Source of the DNA: Flavobacteriales bacterium
GTDB taxonomy: Bacteria; Bacteroidota; Bacteroidia; Flavobacteriales_D; Parvicellaceae
Direction: 5' to 3'
Assembly (NCBI GenBank): GCA_016780365.1
Contig: JADHMB010000001.1
Coordinates: 1 to 64,000, forward strand
DNA: 64,000 nucleotides
Shown piece after piece: positions 9,065-17,713 of the stretch. Positions within the stretch are counted from its first letter, which is position 1. Every line of letters starts with the position of its first letter. Made by a program: the position numbers and the translations under genes. The notes below the pieces were generated by a model, which had not been told where the DNA came from, searched no databases, and saw only the letters and a program-made list of their open reading frames with translations.

Positions 9065-9709
9065 TTGAAATACTCTCCTTCAGACACATATATATTTGAA
9101 AACAATTTTTTTAGACTTTCTGAATCTGGATTTTGGAAACTAACCAAAGAGTCTGAAATTAAAGCAAGTTCAAAAATTGAAACCCTTTATATAGACAGTC
9201 CATACTTTACTTTAATTCCAAATGAATTAGCTAGCCACATTCCTTTAGATGAGAAAAAAAGATTTATTTCAAATCAAGAAATAGATCTAAACTATTTAGA
9301 AGATAAAATATCCAAGTATCAAACTATGATCTTTTGGGGTATTGATAAAGAAATTCTAAACGCAATCAAAAATAAATTTCCAACAGCAAACTTGAAACAT
9401 TTTTGTGAATCAATAATATGGTCCTCAAATTTTGATTTTAAATTGAAGTATTTTCTTGGTGAAAAATGTATTTACATAGCATCCTTTAACAATAAAAAAC
9501 TAATCTTGGTCAATAGATTTAATATTGAAAATAGTGAAGATTCACTTTACTTCCTGCTAAGTGTTATTAAAGAATCAAAATTCATAAACGAACCATTTAC
9601 TATTGAACATTCCGGAATTGAAGACAAGACTTTGTTTTCCAAAATAAAAGATATTTTTCCAAATGTAGAAATACAATACGACCAACAATCCAACTTTAAA
9701 AATTTATGA
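9065..9709 (+). CDS. DUF3822 family protein
   Basis: The position immediately upstream of rsmD and the sequence character (SPYFTLIPNELA, HFCESIIWSSN, ILVNRFNIENSEDSLYFLLSVI) match DUF3822, a Bacteroidota family predicted to have an actin-like/ASKHA-type fold but of unknown role. The start is TTG at 9065, nine bases after the previous stop. It is somewhat shorter than I expect for the family. There is no signal peptide. The conserved coupling to rsmD suggests a role around ribosome biogenesis or simply a shared operon (inference). Confidence 0.7.
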   Translation: MKYSPSDTYIFENNFFRLSESGFWKLTKESEIKASSKIETLYIDSPYFTLIPNELASHIPLDEKKRFISNQEIDLNYLEDKISKYQTMIFWGIDKEILNAIKNKFPTANLKHFCESIIWSSNFDFKLKYFLGEKCIYIASFNNKKLILVNRFNIENSEDSLYFLLSVIKESKFINEPFTIEHSGIEDKTLFSKIKDIFPNVEIQYDQQSNFKNL

Positions 9710-9710
9710 T

Positions 9711-10256
9711 TTGAGAATTATTTCAGGAAAATTTAAATCTATTCATATTCCATTTAACAAAAGTATAAAAGCTAGACCCACAACAAGTTCTGCAAAAGAG
9801 GCCCTATTCAACATCTTGGAAAACAAAGATATTTTAACAGATTCTGAAGTATTAGACCTATTTTCAGGAACTGGAAGTATTGCCTATGAATTTATTTCGA
9901 GAGGCGCTAAATCAGTCATTTGTGTTGACAGACAAATAAATTCAATAAAATTCATTCGCTCAATAGCGACTAAACATGCTATGAATATCACCACCTACAG
10001 GGCAGACGCATTAAAATATGTTTTAAAAAGTAGGAAGAAAAGCTTGGATATAATATTTGCAGACCCACCATATAACCTAGAAAATATTCAAGAAATTCCA
10101 GAACTTATTTTAAATAGTGGAATTCTTAAAAAAAATGGCTTTCTTATTTTGGAACACGGCAGAGACGTTAATTTTCAAGAATCTACTAACTTTATCGAAA
10201 AAAGAACGTATAGCAATGTAAACTTTTCTTTTTTTAAAATAACAAGTGAAAAATAA
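9711..10256 (+). CDS. rsmD: 16S rRNA (guanine966-N2)-methyltransferase RsmD
   Basis: The N-terminal RIISGKFKS, the SAM-binding VLDLFSGTGSIAYEFISRGA near residue 45, and the catalytic DPPYNL motif near 120 identify RsmD, which methylates G966 of 16S rRNA in the 30S subunit. The length of 181 residues is normal. The start is TTG at 9711, because the nearby ATG at 9706 runs into a stop after two codons. It begins one base after the DUF3822 stop and overlaps coaD by 11 bases, so translation is probably coupled. Confidence 0.92.
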   Translation: MRIISGKFKSIHIPFNKSIKARPTTSSAKEALFNILENKDILTDSEVLDLFSGTGSIAYEFISRGAKSVICVDRQINSIKFIRSIATKHAMNITTYRADALKYVLKSRKKSLDIIFADPPYNLENIQEIPELILNSGILKKNGFLILEHGRDVNFQESTNFIEKRTYSNVNFSFFKITSEK

Positions 10257-10710
10257 AATTGGAATATTTCCAGGATCATTTGATCCAATAACATCAGGAC
10301 ACAGACACATTATTGTGAAAGCCTCTAAACTCGTAGATGTTTTGATAGTAGGAATTGGAGATAACTCCTCCAAAAAAAGCTTCTATTCCGCAGAAAAAAG
10401 AGAAGAATGGGTAAAAAACACTTTTGAGAATTTCGATAATATTTTAGTCAAAAAATACAGTGGACTAACAATTAATTTTGCAGAAAAAGAAAATGCAGAA
10501 TTTATTTTTAGAGGGCTTAGATCTTCTTTAGACTATGAATACGAAAAACAAATAGCTGAAACAAATTCAGTGTTGAATAAAGAAATTGAAACTATTTTTT
10601 TACTATCAGATAAGCAATATGGAATGATTTCTTCCTCAATTGTCAGAGAAATCATAAAAAACAATGGGAACATTAAGGATTTTGTTCCAAAAGAAGTAAA
10701 AATCTCTTAG
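10246..10710 (+). CDS. coaD: Phosphopantetheine adenylyltransferase (CoA biosynthesis)
   Basis: The protein starts with GTG at 10246 (KNKIGIFPGSFDPITSGH). This carries the nucleotidyltransferase T/H-x-G-H motif and the GSFDP loop. IFRGLRSSLDYEYEKQIA and the C-terminal ISSSIVREI are also typical of CoaD. It transfers AMP from ATP to 4'-phosphopantetheine, the penultimate step of CoA synthesis. The length of 154 residues is standard. It overlaps rsmD, an arrangement seen widely in bacteria. Confidence 0.93.
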   Translation: MKNKIGIFPGSFDPITSGHRHIIVKASKLVDVLIVGIGDNSSKKSFYSAEKREEWVKNTFENFDNILVKKYSGLTINFAEKENAEFIFRGLRSSLDYEYEKQIAETNSVLNKEIETIFLLSDKQYGMISSSIVREIIKNNGNIKDFVPKEVKIS

Positions 10711-10712
10711 CC

Positions 10713-12179
10713 ATGAATAGGCTTACAACATCACTTTTTTTTATCTTTTTTGGTGTAAAAATAGCTCTATGCACCAGCATTAGTATCTACGCCCCAGCTT
10801 ATAAAAATCAATCTATAACTTGGAAAAAAAAGTTTGATTATATAACCAATGTAAACGAGATAATTGCACATGAAATAATTGATTCCAGTGGTTATGTAAA
10901 ATTATATTTCGATTTCAAAGACAATGAACTTACAGAAATTTCAATTGGGAGATCTCATAGTATGTTATATGTTGATACTTCAAACTACGAATACAATCTT
11001 TATTTTCCTAAAGACACTCTTATTGAAGAAGCCTCTCTTCAAAAATCAGAAGTTCAAATTGTATTTTTAAATCTAGAAATAGATAATATCAACAGTTTGA
11101 TTTTAGATTTCAATAATCAATTGGATTATTTTCTTTATGGCGACACTAGTAAGATTATTAGAATGGCTAAGCACAGCAATGAATTCCAAGACAGTCTTAA
11201 TAACTTTAAAATATTACTTAGTGATAGATATAAAACTAAAAAAATAAAATATTTACATAATTATATTAGATATGAAATTGCAATTCTAGAACAGTTAGCT
11301 CACCAAAATAAAGGAGATTATTTCAAGGCATACCTCTATGAGAATTATTTAAAAAGAAATAAAATAAACTACAAAAACGATGCATATATGCAATTTTTTA
11401 ATCTTTTTTATAGCGATGTTTTTAAAATTGGAGGGATTGAACTTAACGATCAAATAAAGTTTGCCATTAACAACTATAATGAATTACAAAAACTAATTGA
11501 AATTATCCAGTCTTGTAAATATTTTTCATCTTCCCAACTTTCAGAACTCGCAATAATTAAAGGACTTTTTGACGCATATAATTCACCTAGCTATGTGCCA
11601 GAAAACATCTTATCATTTTTAAAAAAAATATCTTTTGAAAGCAAATGGCAAGAACACAAAACACTGGCAAGTAACTGTATTAAAGAACTTACCAAATTCA
11701 ATATTGGTTCTCCATGCCCAGAGCTAATTGTTGAAGATCAAAACAACGAAAAAATAGAAATTCATAAATTAAAAGGCAAATATACTTATGTTAATTTTTT
11801 TGCGACTTGGAATTATAAAAGTCTCCATGAAATGGAAATTATTAAACAATTTAAAGAAAATTACAGTTTTGTAAATTATATTTCAGTTAATCTAGAGAAT
11901 AATGAAGAGGTATATAAGAGCTTTACAAAATCAAATTTAAACTATCAATGGCCTATTTGTTTTCCATTAAACAAGCAAAAAATAGTTGATGATTTTCAAT
12001 TAGACCATCTTCCAAGTCATCTTTTAATTGATCCAGACGGAAATATTTCTCAATTCCCTGCACTTCCTCCTAGCCCACTTTCAAAAGGTTATAATAGTAC
12101 AACTATTGACAAAACATTTTTCACAATTGAAAAAAATACTAGAGTGAAAGAATCATTTAAGATTGGTAAGAAAAACTAA
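10713..12179 (+). CDS. TlpA-like thioredoxin-fold protein lacking the CxxC pair
   Basis: An N-terminal hydrophobic stretch (LFFIFFGVKIALC) looks like a signal peptide, so it is probably periplasmic. The first 320 residues are unlike anything I can name and are helix-rich with low complexity. Residues about 327-460 form a TlpA/ResA-type thioredoxin domain (GSPCPELIVEDQ, KGKYTYVNFFATW, LPSHLLIDPDGNIS). In the active-site position after W366, the residues are NYKS (367-370) instead of C-x-x-C, while the cis-Pro at about 434 is kept. It should therefore not catalyse disulphide exchange and may act as a binding protein. The ATG is two bases after the coaD stop. Confidence 0.78.
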   Translation: MNRLTTSLFFIFFGVKIALCTSISIYAPAYKNQSITWKKKFDYITNVNEIIAHEIIDSSGYVKLYFDFKDNELTEISIGRSHSMLYVDTSNYEYNLYFPKDTLIEEASLQKSEVQIVFLNLEIDNINSLILDFNNQLDYFLYGDTSKIIRMAKHSNEFQDSLNNFKILLSDRYKTKKIKYLHNYIRYEIAILEQLAHQNKGDYFKAYLYENYLKRNKINYKNDAYMQFFNLFYSDVFKIGGIELNDQIKFAINNYNELQKLIEIIQSCKYFSSSQLSELAIIKGLFDAYNSPSYVPENILSFLKKISFESKWQEHKTLASNCIKELTKFNIGSPCPELIVEDQNNEKIEIHKLKGKYTYVNFFATWNYKSLHEMEIIKQFKENYSFVNYISVNLENNEEVYKSFTKSNLNYQWPICFPLNKQKIVDDFQLDHLPSHLLIDPDGNISQFPALPPSPLSKGYNSTTIDKTFFTIEKNTRVKESFKIGKKN

Positions 12180-12760
12180 ATATGTAAAGAATTCCAAACT
12201 TCCTTAATCGACTTGTAGGACTCATTAGACTTTAAAATAGATTCCTTCAAAGAAAGCCATTTTACTTTTTCAATACCTTCCTCAGCTTGTGGAAAAACAT
12301 TTTCAGAACCAGAATAACTCATTTCGTACCAATGGGTTCTTTTTATAATTTTTTTAGAATTTTCAGTGTAGGTGTGGAAAGAAATATAAATTAGTTTCTC
12401 AATTTTAAGTAAAGAATCTAAGCCACACTCTTCCCTAACTTCTCTTAGAGCAGCTGTTTCAAAATTCTCTAGATATTCTAATTTTCCTTTAGGAAGATCC
12501 CAAATCCCATTTCTGTAAATCCAAAGGAAGTTTCCATTACTTATAACAATTCCGCCAGATGCTTCTACAAATTTACAATCAGAATACCAGCTTTGTATAC
12601 TTTTAAGTGGGTTGGTTGTGGTATAATTAAAATGAAACTTATTAATTTTATTATACTTAGAAACTTCAGAAAGGTGATTTATACTTATAGAATTAGTAAT
12701 ACTTTTTTTTGCAGAGAAAATGATCTCACTTTTGCTATCAAAAACTTTATAAATTTGCAC
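12176..12760 (-). CDS. Nudix hydrolase
   Basis: A complete Nudix box is present (GKLEYLENFETAALREVREE, then CGL), fitting G-x5-E-x7-RE-x2-EE-x-G-U. It is preceded by IWDLPKG. Such enzymes hydrolyse nucleoside diphosphate derivatives; the substrate is not predictable here. I choose the GTG at 12760 (MQIYKVFDSKSEII), giving 194 residues. A longer ATG form to 12817 would run 56 bases into pyrE with residues unlike the family N-terminus. It starts one base from pyrE on the other strand and overlaps the upstream thioredoxin-fold gene by four bases at its 3' end. Confidence 0.85.
   Translation of the reverse strand: MQIYKVFDSKSEIIFSAKKSITNSISINHLSEVSKYNKINKFHFNYTTTNPLKSIQSWYSDCKFVEASGGIVISNGNFLWIYRNGIWDLPKGKLEYLENFETAALREVREECGLDSLLKIEKLIYISFHTYTENSKKIIKRTHWYEMSYSGSENVFPQAEEGIEKVKWLSLKESILKSNESYKSIKEVWNSLHI
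12750..12757 (+). promoter_or_regulatory. Candidate -7 element of pyrE, leaving almost no leader
   Basis: TAAATTTG is an exact TAnnTTTG match ending four bases before the pyrE ATG at 12762. TTTG at 12731-12734 could be the -33 element, though the 15-base spacing is short. If used, transcription would begin at or within a few bases of the start codon. The element lies inside the first codons of the Nudix gene. Confidence 0.4.
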
Positions 12761-12761
12761 A

Positions 12762-13406
12762 ATGAATAGTTCTAAAAATAATGCTGCTAAAGTAGCTGAT
12801 TTTCTTTTACAAATCAATGCAGTAAAATTACAACCCTCTAATCCCTTTAAATGGGCATCAGGATGGAATTCCCCAATTTATTGTGACAATAGGAAAATAC
12901 TTGCATATCCAAAGATTAGAGAATTTATTAAAAATGAATTTATTAGCTTAATTAAAGAATTTGATACTCCAACTTGCATAGCTGGAGTTGCTACTGGAGG
13001 CATTGCAATTGGAGCAATTGTTGCAGAAGAACTAGGGCTTCCATTTTGTTATGTTCGTTCTGAATCAAAATCTCATGGAATGAAAAATAATATTGAGGGA
13101 GATTTAAAGCAAGAGGATAAAGTTTTTGTAATTGAAGACCTAATCTCCTCAGGGAAAAGCAGTATCAAGGCAGTAAGAGATTTAAAAGAATTTGGTGTTG
13201 AAATCACAGGACTTGGAGCAATTTTCACATATGGCTTTGAGGTTTCTGAAAATAATTTTTCAGAAGAATCTTGTTCATTTAAAACATTGTCTAACTACTC
13301 TGCTTTACTTGAAACTGCTTTAAAAAATAATTATATTTCTAATGAAGAACTTGAAACATTAGTTAAATGGAGAAATTCTCCTTCTACCTGGACACCAAAT
13401 GCTTAA
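12762..13406 (+). CDS. pyrE: Orotate phosphoribosyltransferase
   Basis: FKWASGWNSPIYCDNRKILAYPKIR is diagnostic (about residues 28-52). The PRPP-binding loop is VFVIEDLISSGKSS. PyrE joins orotate to PRPP, forming OMP in pyrimidine synthesis. The 214-residue length is usual, and the N-terminus (AAKVADFLLQINAVKLQP) starts at this ATG as in other Bacteroidota. It is followed by, and overlaps by eight bases, the SRPBCC gene. The dihydroorotase gene that makes its substrate sits at 61747. Confidence 0.95.
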   Translation: MNSSKNNAAKVADFLLQINAVKLQPSNPFKWASGWNSPIYCDNRKILAYPKIREFIKNEFISLIKEFDTPTCIAGVATGGIAIGAIVAEELGLPFCYVRSESKSHGMKNNIEGDLKQEDKVFVIEDLISSGKSSIKAVRDLKEFGVEITGLGAIFTYGFEVSENNFSEESCSFKTLSNYSALLETALKNNYISNEELETLVKWRNSPSTWTPNA

Positions 13407-13806
13407 AATAAAAAGTGAAGAGTTTACTTTTAATGGTAAACAAGCAGACTGTATGGATTTTCTTTCAGATTTGAATAATTACAAAAACCTTTTTCCAAAA
13501 GATAAAATTAAGAATTGGAAATCTGAAGAAAACTATTGTGAGTTCAATCTACAAAATGCCTATACTTTAGAAATATTAAAAGAATCTGTAACAGAAAATA
13601 TTGTTTTTTTAAAAAGCGGAGTTAAATCTCCATTTTCCTTTGAAATTAAAATTGAAGTTAATGAGAAAAGTAACGATTTATGTTGTGCTCAAATTGAAAG
13701 TAAAGCAAATGTGAGTTCAGTTCTTAAAACAATTATTGGAAAGCCTCTAAACGAACTATTTAACCACATGGCTTCTAAAATTGAAGAGTCTATTTCAAAA
13801 GATTAA
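13399..13806 (+). CDS. SRPBCC-fold protein
   Basis: The sequence (FLSDLNNYKNLFPKDKIKNW, then a run of beta strands and a final long helix LNELFNHMASKIEESI) has the layout of a small START/Bet v1-like (SRPBCC) domain, which usually holds a hydrophobic ligand. The 135-residue length fits a single domain. Genes of this type commonly follow pyrE in Bacteroidota. There is no signal peptide. It overlaps pyrE by eight bases and overlaps the convergent birA by 17 bases. Ligand and role are unknown. Confidence 0.7.
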   Translation: MLKIKSEEFTFNGKQADCMDFLSDLNNYKNLFPKDKIKNWKSEENYCEFNLQNAYTLEILKESVTENIVFLKSGVKSPFSFEIKIEVNEKSNDLCCAQIESKANVSSVLKTIIGKPLNELFNHMASKIEESISKD

Positions 13807-14539
13807 TCTCCTTTATTTCAAAAGACTTTTTATCTCCATTCTCTAGCTCTAAAACCATTTTACCAAAAGAATCTACTTTAATTAATTTTCCTTTAAAATT
13901 GATTTTATTTTTTTCATAGTTACTCCATTGGTTATGATTGAAAAGAAAGCTGTGGTATTGACGGTCTATTTCAAAAATGTCAAAATTTCTAAGTCTAGAA
14001 AATTGAGTATCTAATGAGGAACAAAGAGACTTCAAAATTGAATTTAAGTTATAGACTTTAGAGGTTAGATTTTTAAGACTTATAACATTCTCTAGCCCAG
14101 AAAAAACAACTTGGTTAACATTAAGACCAATTCCTATTATTGAGGAAGATAATTTCTCATTTTTCCATTGATTCTCAATTAAAACACCTGCTATCTTACT
14201 ACCGTTTATCAATATATCGTTGGGCCATTTAATGGAGGCTTTAATTCCAGTGATTTTTTCAAGACATTCCCTAATTGCTAAAGCAATAGCTTTACTTAAG
14301 AAGAAAATATTTTCAGAATTCAAAAAAGAAGAATCAAAATAAATACTAATCAACAAGTTCAAACCTTTGTCAGATTTCCAAAAAGAAGATCTTTGACCTT
14401 TTCCATGTGTCTGAAAGTCTGCCATTATTACAGTTCCAAAACTGATTTTAGTTTCTTTGACTAGTTTGGCAGTATAATTGTTAGTAGAGTTAACAGAACT
14501 AAGTTTTATGATTTGATTTCCTAACGATTGGCTTTTCAT
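13790..14539 (-). CDS. birA: Biotin--[acetyl-CoA-carboxylase] ligase
   Basis: Motifs of the catalytic domain are clear: STNNYTAKL, ADFQTHGKGQRSSFW (the biotinoyl-AMP loop, GKGQRS replacing the usual GRGQRG), IKWPNDILI, IAGVLIEN and GIGLNVNQ. It attaches biotin to the carrier protein of acetyl-CoA carboxylase. At 249 residues it lacks the N-terminal DNA-binding domain found in E. coli BirA, so it is an enzyme only and not a repressor. The C-terminal SH3-like part is short but present (NFKGKLIKVDSFGKMVLELENG). Confidence 0.92.
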   Translation of the reverse strand: MKSQSLGNQIIKLSSVNSTNNYTAKLVKETKISFGTVIMADFQTHGKGQRSSFWKSDKGLNLLISIYFDSSFLNSENIFFLSKAIALAIRECLEKITGIKASIKWPNDILINGSKIAGVLIENQWKNEKLSSSIIGIGLNVNQVVFSGLENVISLKNLTSKVYNLNSILKSLCSSLDTQFSRLRNFDIFEIDRQYHSFLFNHNQWSNYEKNKINFKGKLIKVDSFGKMVLELENGDKKSFEIKEINLLK

Positions 14540-14643
14540 TTAAATAAATAAACGACAAACAATTCAACAAATCAAATGAATTAACCATAATTAGTTAGTT
14601 TTACATTCTATTTATCTAGTCTGAATAGAATAACATTTAAAGT

Positions 14644-14985
14644 ATGCAGCTTAAAGAAACAATTGTAGAAGGTCTCAAAGATGGAAAAGCAAAGGATGTA
14701 GTGTGCATTGATATGAGAAAAGTAAATGGCTCTATTTGCGATTACTTTATAATAGCACATGGAGACTCTGCAACCCATATTGATGGAATAAATAGATCTG
14801 TATACAAAAGATGTGTTAAAGACTTAAATGAAAAACCTTGGAAAGAGGAAGGGAAAGGAAATAGCGAGTGGATTCTTATGGATTACGTTAACGTAGTAGC
14901 CCATATCTTTTACAAGGAAACTAGATCTATTTACAACATTGAAGATCTTTGGGGAGATGCACCAGTGAAACAATATTTAACATAA
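14644..14985 (+). CDS. rsfS: Ribosomal silencing factor RsfS
   Basis: This 113-residue protein has the Iojap/RsfS pattern (DVVCIDMRKVNGSICDYFIIAHGDS, about residues 19-43; then WILMDYVNVVAHIF and RSIYNIEDLWGDAP). RsfS binds ribosomal protein uL14 and blocks subunit joining when nutrients are short. It is followed ten bases later by ftsH, a pairing common in Bacteroidota. The 104-base upstream region between it and the divergent birA should carry both promoters, but I see no strong element. Confidence 0.93.
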   Translation: MQLKETIVEGLKDGKAKDVVCIDMRKVNGSICDYFIIAHGDSATHIDGINRSVYKRCVKDLNEKPWKEEGKGNSEWILMDYVNVVAHIFYKETRSIYNIEDLWGDAPVKQYLT

Positions 14986-14995
14986 TTAATTATAG

Positions 14996-17020
14996 ATGTC
15001 AGACAATAAAAATAAAAAAAAGATCAAAGGGAATTTACCAAAGTTTAATTTTTACTGGGTGTATGGAATTGTAGCAGTAATTTTGATTTCTATCAACCTT
15101 TTTAACCCAGTAAATACGGGTATTTTGAAAACTAACTATTCGGAGTTTAAATCTTTTGTTGAAAATAAACAGGTAAGAAAAATTGAAGTTATAAATAAAA
15201 AAGAAGCTAGAGTTTATATTTCCCCTGACCAATTAGACCAACCCCCACACAAAGACAAAAATATACCAAAAAATAGTGTTTTTGGTGGTCCAAACAACGG
15301 CCCGCATTATGTTTTTAACATCCCAAATAACGAAAGTTTTTCGATTTATTTAGAGGAGGCTCAAAAAGAATATGCAAGAAAAAATCAAACCTTAATGTAC
15401 GATTATGTGGAGGAAGATAATTTTGGAAAAGATATTTTAGGATGGATTATATTCTTTGGAATTATGATTGCTGTTTGGTCTTTTATTATGAGAAGAGTTT
15501 CTGGTGGCGGAGGCGTTGCAGGAGGACAAATTTTTAATATTGGGAAGTCAAAAGCTCAAATGTTTGGTCAAGGCAAATCTACCAACGTAACTTTCGACAA
15601 TGTTGCTGGTCTTGAAGAAGCAAAAGAGGAAGTAAAAGAGATTGTTGATTTTTTAAAAACTCCCAAAAAATATACCGCTTTAGGAGCAAAAATACCTAAA
15701 GGTGCACTTTTAGTAGGACCTCCAGGTACAGGGAAAACACTAATTGCAAAAGCTGTAGCTGGAGAAGCAAAAGTTCCTTTTTTCTCCCTTTCAGGTTCAG
15801 ATTTTGTAGAAATGTTTGTGGGTGTTGGAGCCTCTAGAGTTAGAGATCTTTTCAAACAAGCAAAAGAGAAAGCACCATGCATAATCTTCATTGATGAGAT
15901 TGATGCAATCGGTAGAGCAAGAGGCAAAAACCCAATGGGCTCTAATGATGAAAGAGAGAATACACTAAACCAATTATTAACCGAGATGGACGGTTTTGGA
16001 ACTAATTCAGGAGTAATTATTTTAGCTGCAACTAATAGAGCAGATGTTTTAGATCGTGCACTAATGAGAGCTGGAAGGTTTGACAGACAAATTTATGTCG
16101 ATATGCCTGATTTAAATGAAAGGAAAGAAATATTTGATGTCCATTTAAAGCCACTTAAATTGGAGAAAAAACTAGATAAAGATTTTCTAGCCAGACAAAC
16201 TCCTGGATTCAGTGGTGCAGATATTGCCAATATATGTAATGAAGCTGCTCTTATAGCAGCAAGAAAGAAAAAAACAAGTGTCCAAAAGCAAGATTTTTTA
16301 GATGCAGTGGACAGAATTATTGGAGGATTAGAAAAAAAGAATAAAATAATAACTAAACAAGAAAAGAAAACAATTGCATACCACGAATCGGGTCATGCTA
16401 CCGTAAGTTGGATGCTAGAACATGCAAATCCACTTGTTAAGGTAACTATAGTCCCAAGAGGAAGAAGTTTAGGAGCAGCTTGGTATTTGCCAGAAGAACG
16501 CTCTTTGACAACCACAGAACAAATTTTAGATGAAATGTGTGCTGCTTTAGGAGGAAGAGCTGCAGAATCAATAATTTTTAATAAAATCTCTACGGGAGCA
16601 TTGAGTGATTTAGAAAAAGTAACTAAGCAAGCAATGGCTATGGTTACAATTTATGGTTTGGATGAGAAAATTGGAAATGTTTCCTATTACGATTCACAAA
16701 ACCAAGGATACGGCTTTACAAAACCATATTCTGAGGACACTGCTAAAATAATTGACCAAGAGATAAAGAAGATTATAGATACACAGTATGAAAGAGCAAA
16801 AGCAATTCTAAAAAAACATGAAGATAAACTTCATCAATTAGCAAATAAGCTTCTTGAATCAGAAGTGATTTTTAAAGAAGACTTAGAAACAATTTTCGGT
16901 AAAAGGCCATTTGAAAAAGAGGTTATCGAAGAAAAGGTTAAAACCACAACAAAAACTCCTAAAAAGACTGCGAAAAAAGTAGCTACAACGAAAAAAACAA
17001 GCTCAAAAAAGTCTGCCTAA
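14996..17020 (+). CDS. ftsH: ATP-dependent zinc metalloprotease FtsH
   Basis: Two membrane helices at about residues 18-36 and 147-165 flank a periplasmic domain. The AAA+ module has Walker A GPPGTGKT (241-248), Walker B IIFIDE (296-301), and the second region of homology AATNRADVLDRALMRAGRFDR. The zinc site HESGH is at 463-467. FtsH forms a hexamer in the inner membrane and degrades misfolded membrane proteins and some regulators. The final 45 residues are a Lys/Thr/Ala-rich tail, frequent in this phylum. It probably shares a transcript with rsfS, and cdsA and psd follow. Confidence 0.97.
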   Translation: MSDNKNKKKIKGNLPKFNFYWVYGIVAVILISINLFNPVNTGILKTNYSEFKSFVENKQVRKIEVINKKEARVYISPDQLDQPPHKDKNIPKNSVFGGPNNGPHYVFNIPNNESFSIYLEEAQKEYARKNQTLMYDYVEEDNFGKDILGWIIFFGIMIAVWSFIMRRVSGGGGVAGGQIFNIGKSKAQMFGQGKSTNVTFDNVAGLEEAKEEVKEIVDFLKTPKKYTALGAKIPKGALLVGPPGTGKTLIAKAVAGEAKVPFFSLSGSDFVEMFVGVGASRVRDLFKQAKEKAPCIIFIDEIDAIGRARGKNPMGSNDERENTLNQLLTEMDGFGTNSGVIILAATNRADVLDRALMRAGRFDRQIYVDMPDLNERKEIFDVHLKPLKLEKKLDKDFLARQTPGFSGADIANICNEAALIAARKKKTSVQKQDFLDAVDRIIGGLEKKNKIITKQEKKTIAYHESGHATVSWMLEHANPLVKVTIVPRGRSLGAAWYLPEERSLTTTEQILDEMCAALGGRAAESIIFNKISTGALSDLEKVTKQAMAMVTIYGLDEKIGNVSYYDSQNQGYGFTKPYSEDTAKIIDQEIKKIIDTQYERAKAILKKHEDKLHQLANKLLESEVIFKEDLETIFGKRPFEKEVIEEKVKTTTKTPKKTAKKVATTKKTSSKKSA

Positions 17021-17068
17021 TTAATTTTTGGTAATAAAGTTTCTTACTTTTAATTTTATTATTTCAAA

Positions 17069-17713
17069 ATGAGTGAGTTTGTAAAGAGAGTTTTATCTGG
17101 TTTTATATATGTAGTTGTTCTATGGTCAGCGACTAGTTATTCTCAAGTCTCTTTTGGTATATTATTTATTATTTTAGGTTTAATTTGTCTTTTCGAAATG
17201 TGGATGTTAAGAAAAGGAAAATCTAAAATAATTCCATTCATCTATGTTATAACACCTTTTTTCATAGTTCAACTTTTTGGATTTACTGACCATAATTATC
17301 CACAGAAAGAATTTGATTCCTCTCCAGTTCTAATTCTATTTGTTTTAACTTGGGTTTTTGATTCCTTTGCATATATAATTGGATCAAAATTTGGAAAAAA
17401 TAGAATTATACCCAAAATATCCCCTAAGAAATCTTGGGAAGGTTTTTTTGGAGGAATGGCATTCACGGTTTTATCTGTATATTTTTTAAATGCTTTTTTT
17501 GATTCTTTTTCTATGAATTTTTTAATACTATTGGCTTTAATTGTGCCTTTTACAGCTACAGCAGGTGATTTAATAGAATCCCATTACAAAAGAGAAGCAG
17601 GAGTCAAGGACTCCGGGAACTTAATTCCAGGGCATGGAGGATTTTTAGACAGAATGGATGCTCTAATGATATCAATTCCTGTTTTATATCTATTAATAAA
17701 TATATTAAAATGA
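17069..17713 (+). CDS. cdsA: Phosphatidate cytidylyltransferase
   Basis: The C-terminal half carries the CdsA signature (KISPKKSWEGFFGG, then ATAGDLIESHYKREAGVKDS, then IPGHGGFLDRMDALM), and there are about six hydrophobic helices. The enzyme makes CDP-diacylglycerol from CTP and phosphatidate, the precursor of membrane phospholipids. At 214 residues it is shorter than the usual 260-290, with fewer N-terminal helices, which is typical in Bacteroidota. Its stop overlaps the psd start by four bases (ATGA), so the two are coupled. Confidence 0.9.
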   Translation: MSEFVKRVLSGFIYVVVLWSATSYSQVSFGILFIILGLICLFEMWMLRKGKSKIIPFIYVITPFFIVQLFGFTDHNYPQKEFDSSPVLILFVLTWVFDSFAYIIGSKFGKNRIIPKISPKKSWEGFFGGMAFTVLSVYFLNAFFDSFSMNFLILLALIVPFTATAGDLIESHYKREAGVKDSGNLIPGHGGFLDRMDALMISIPVLYLLINILK

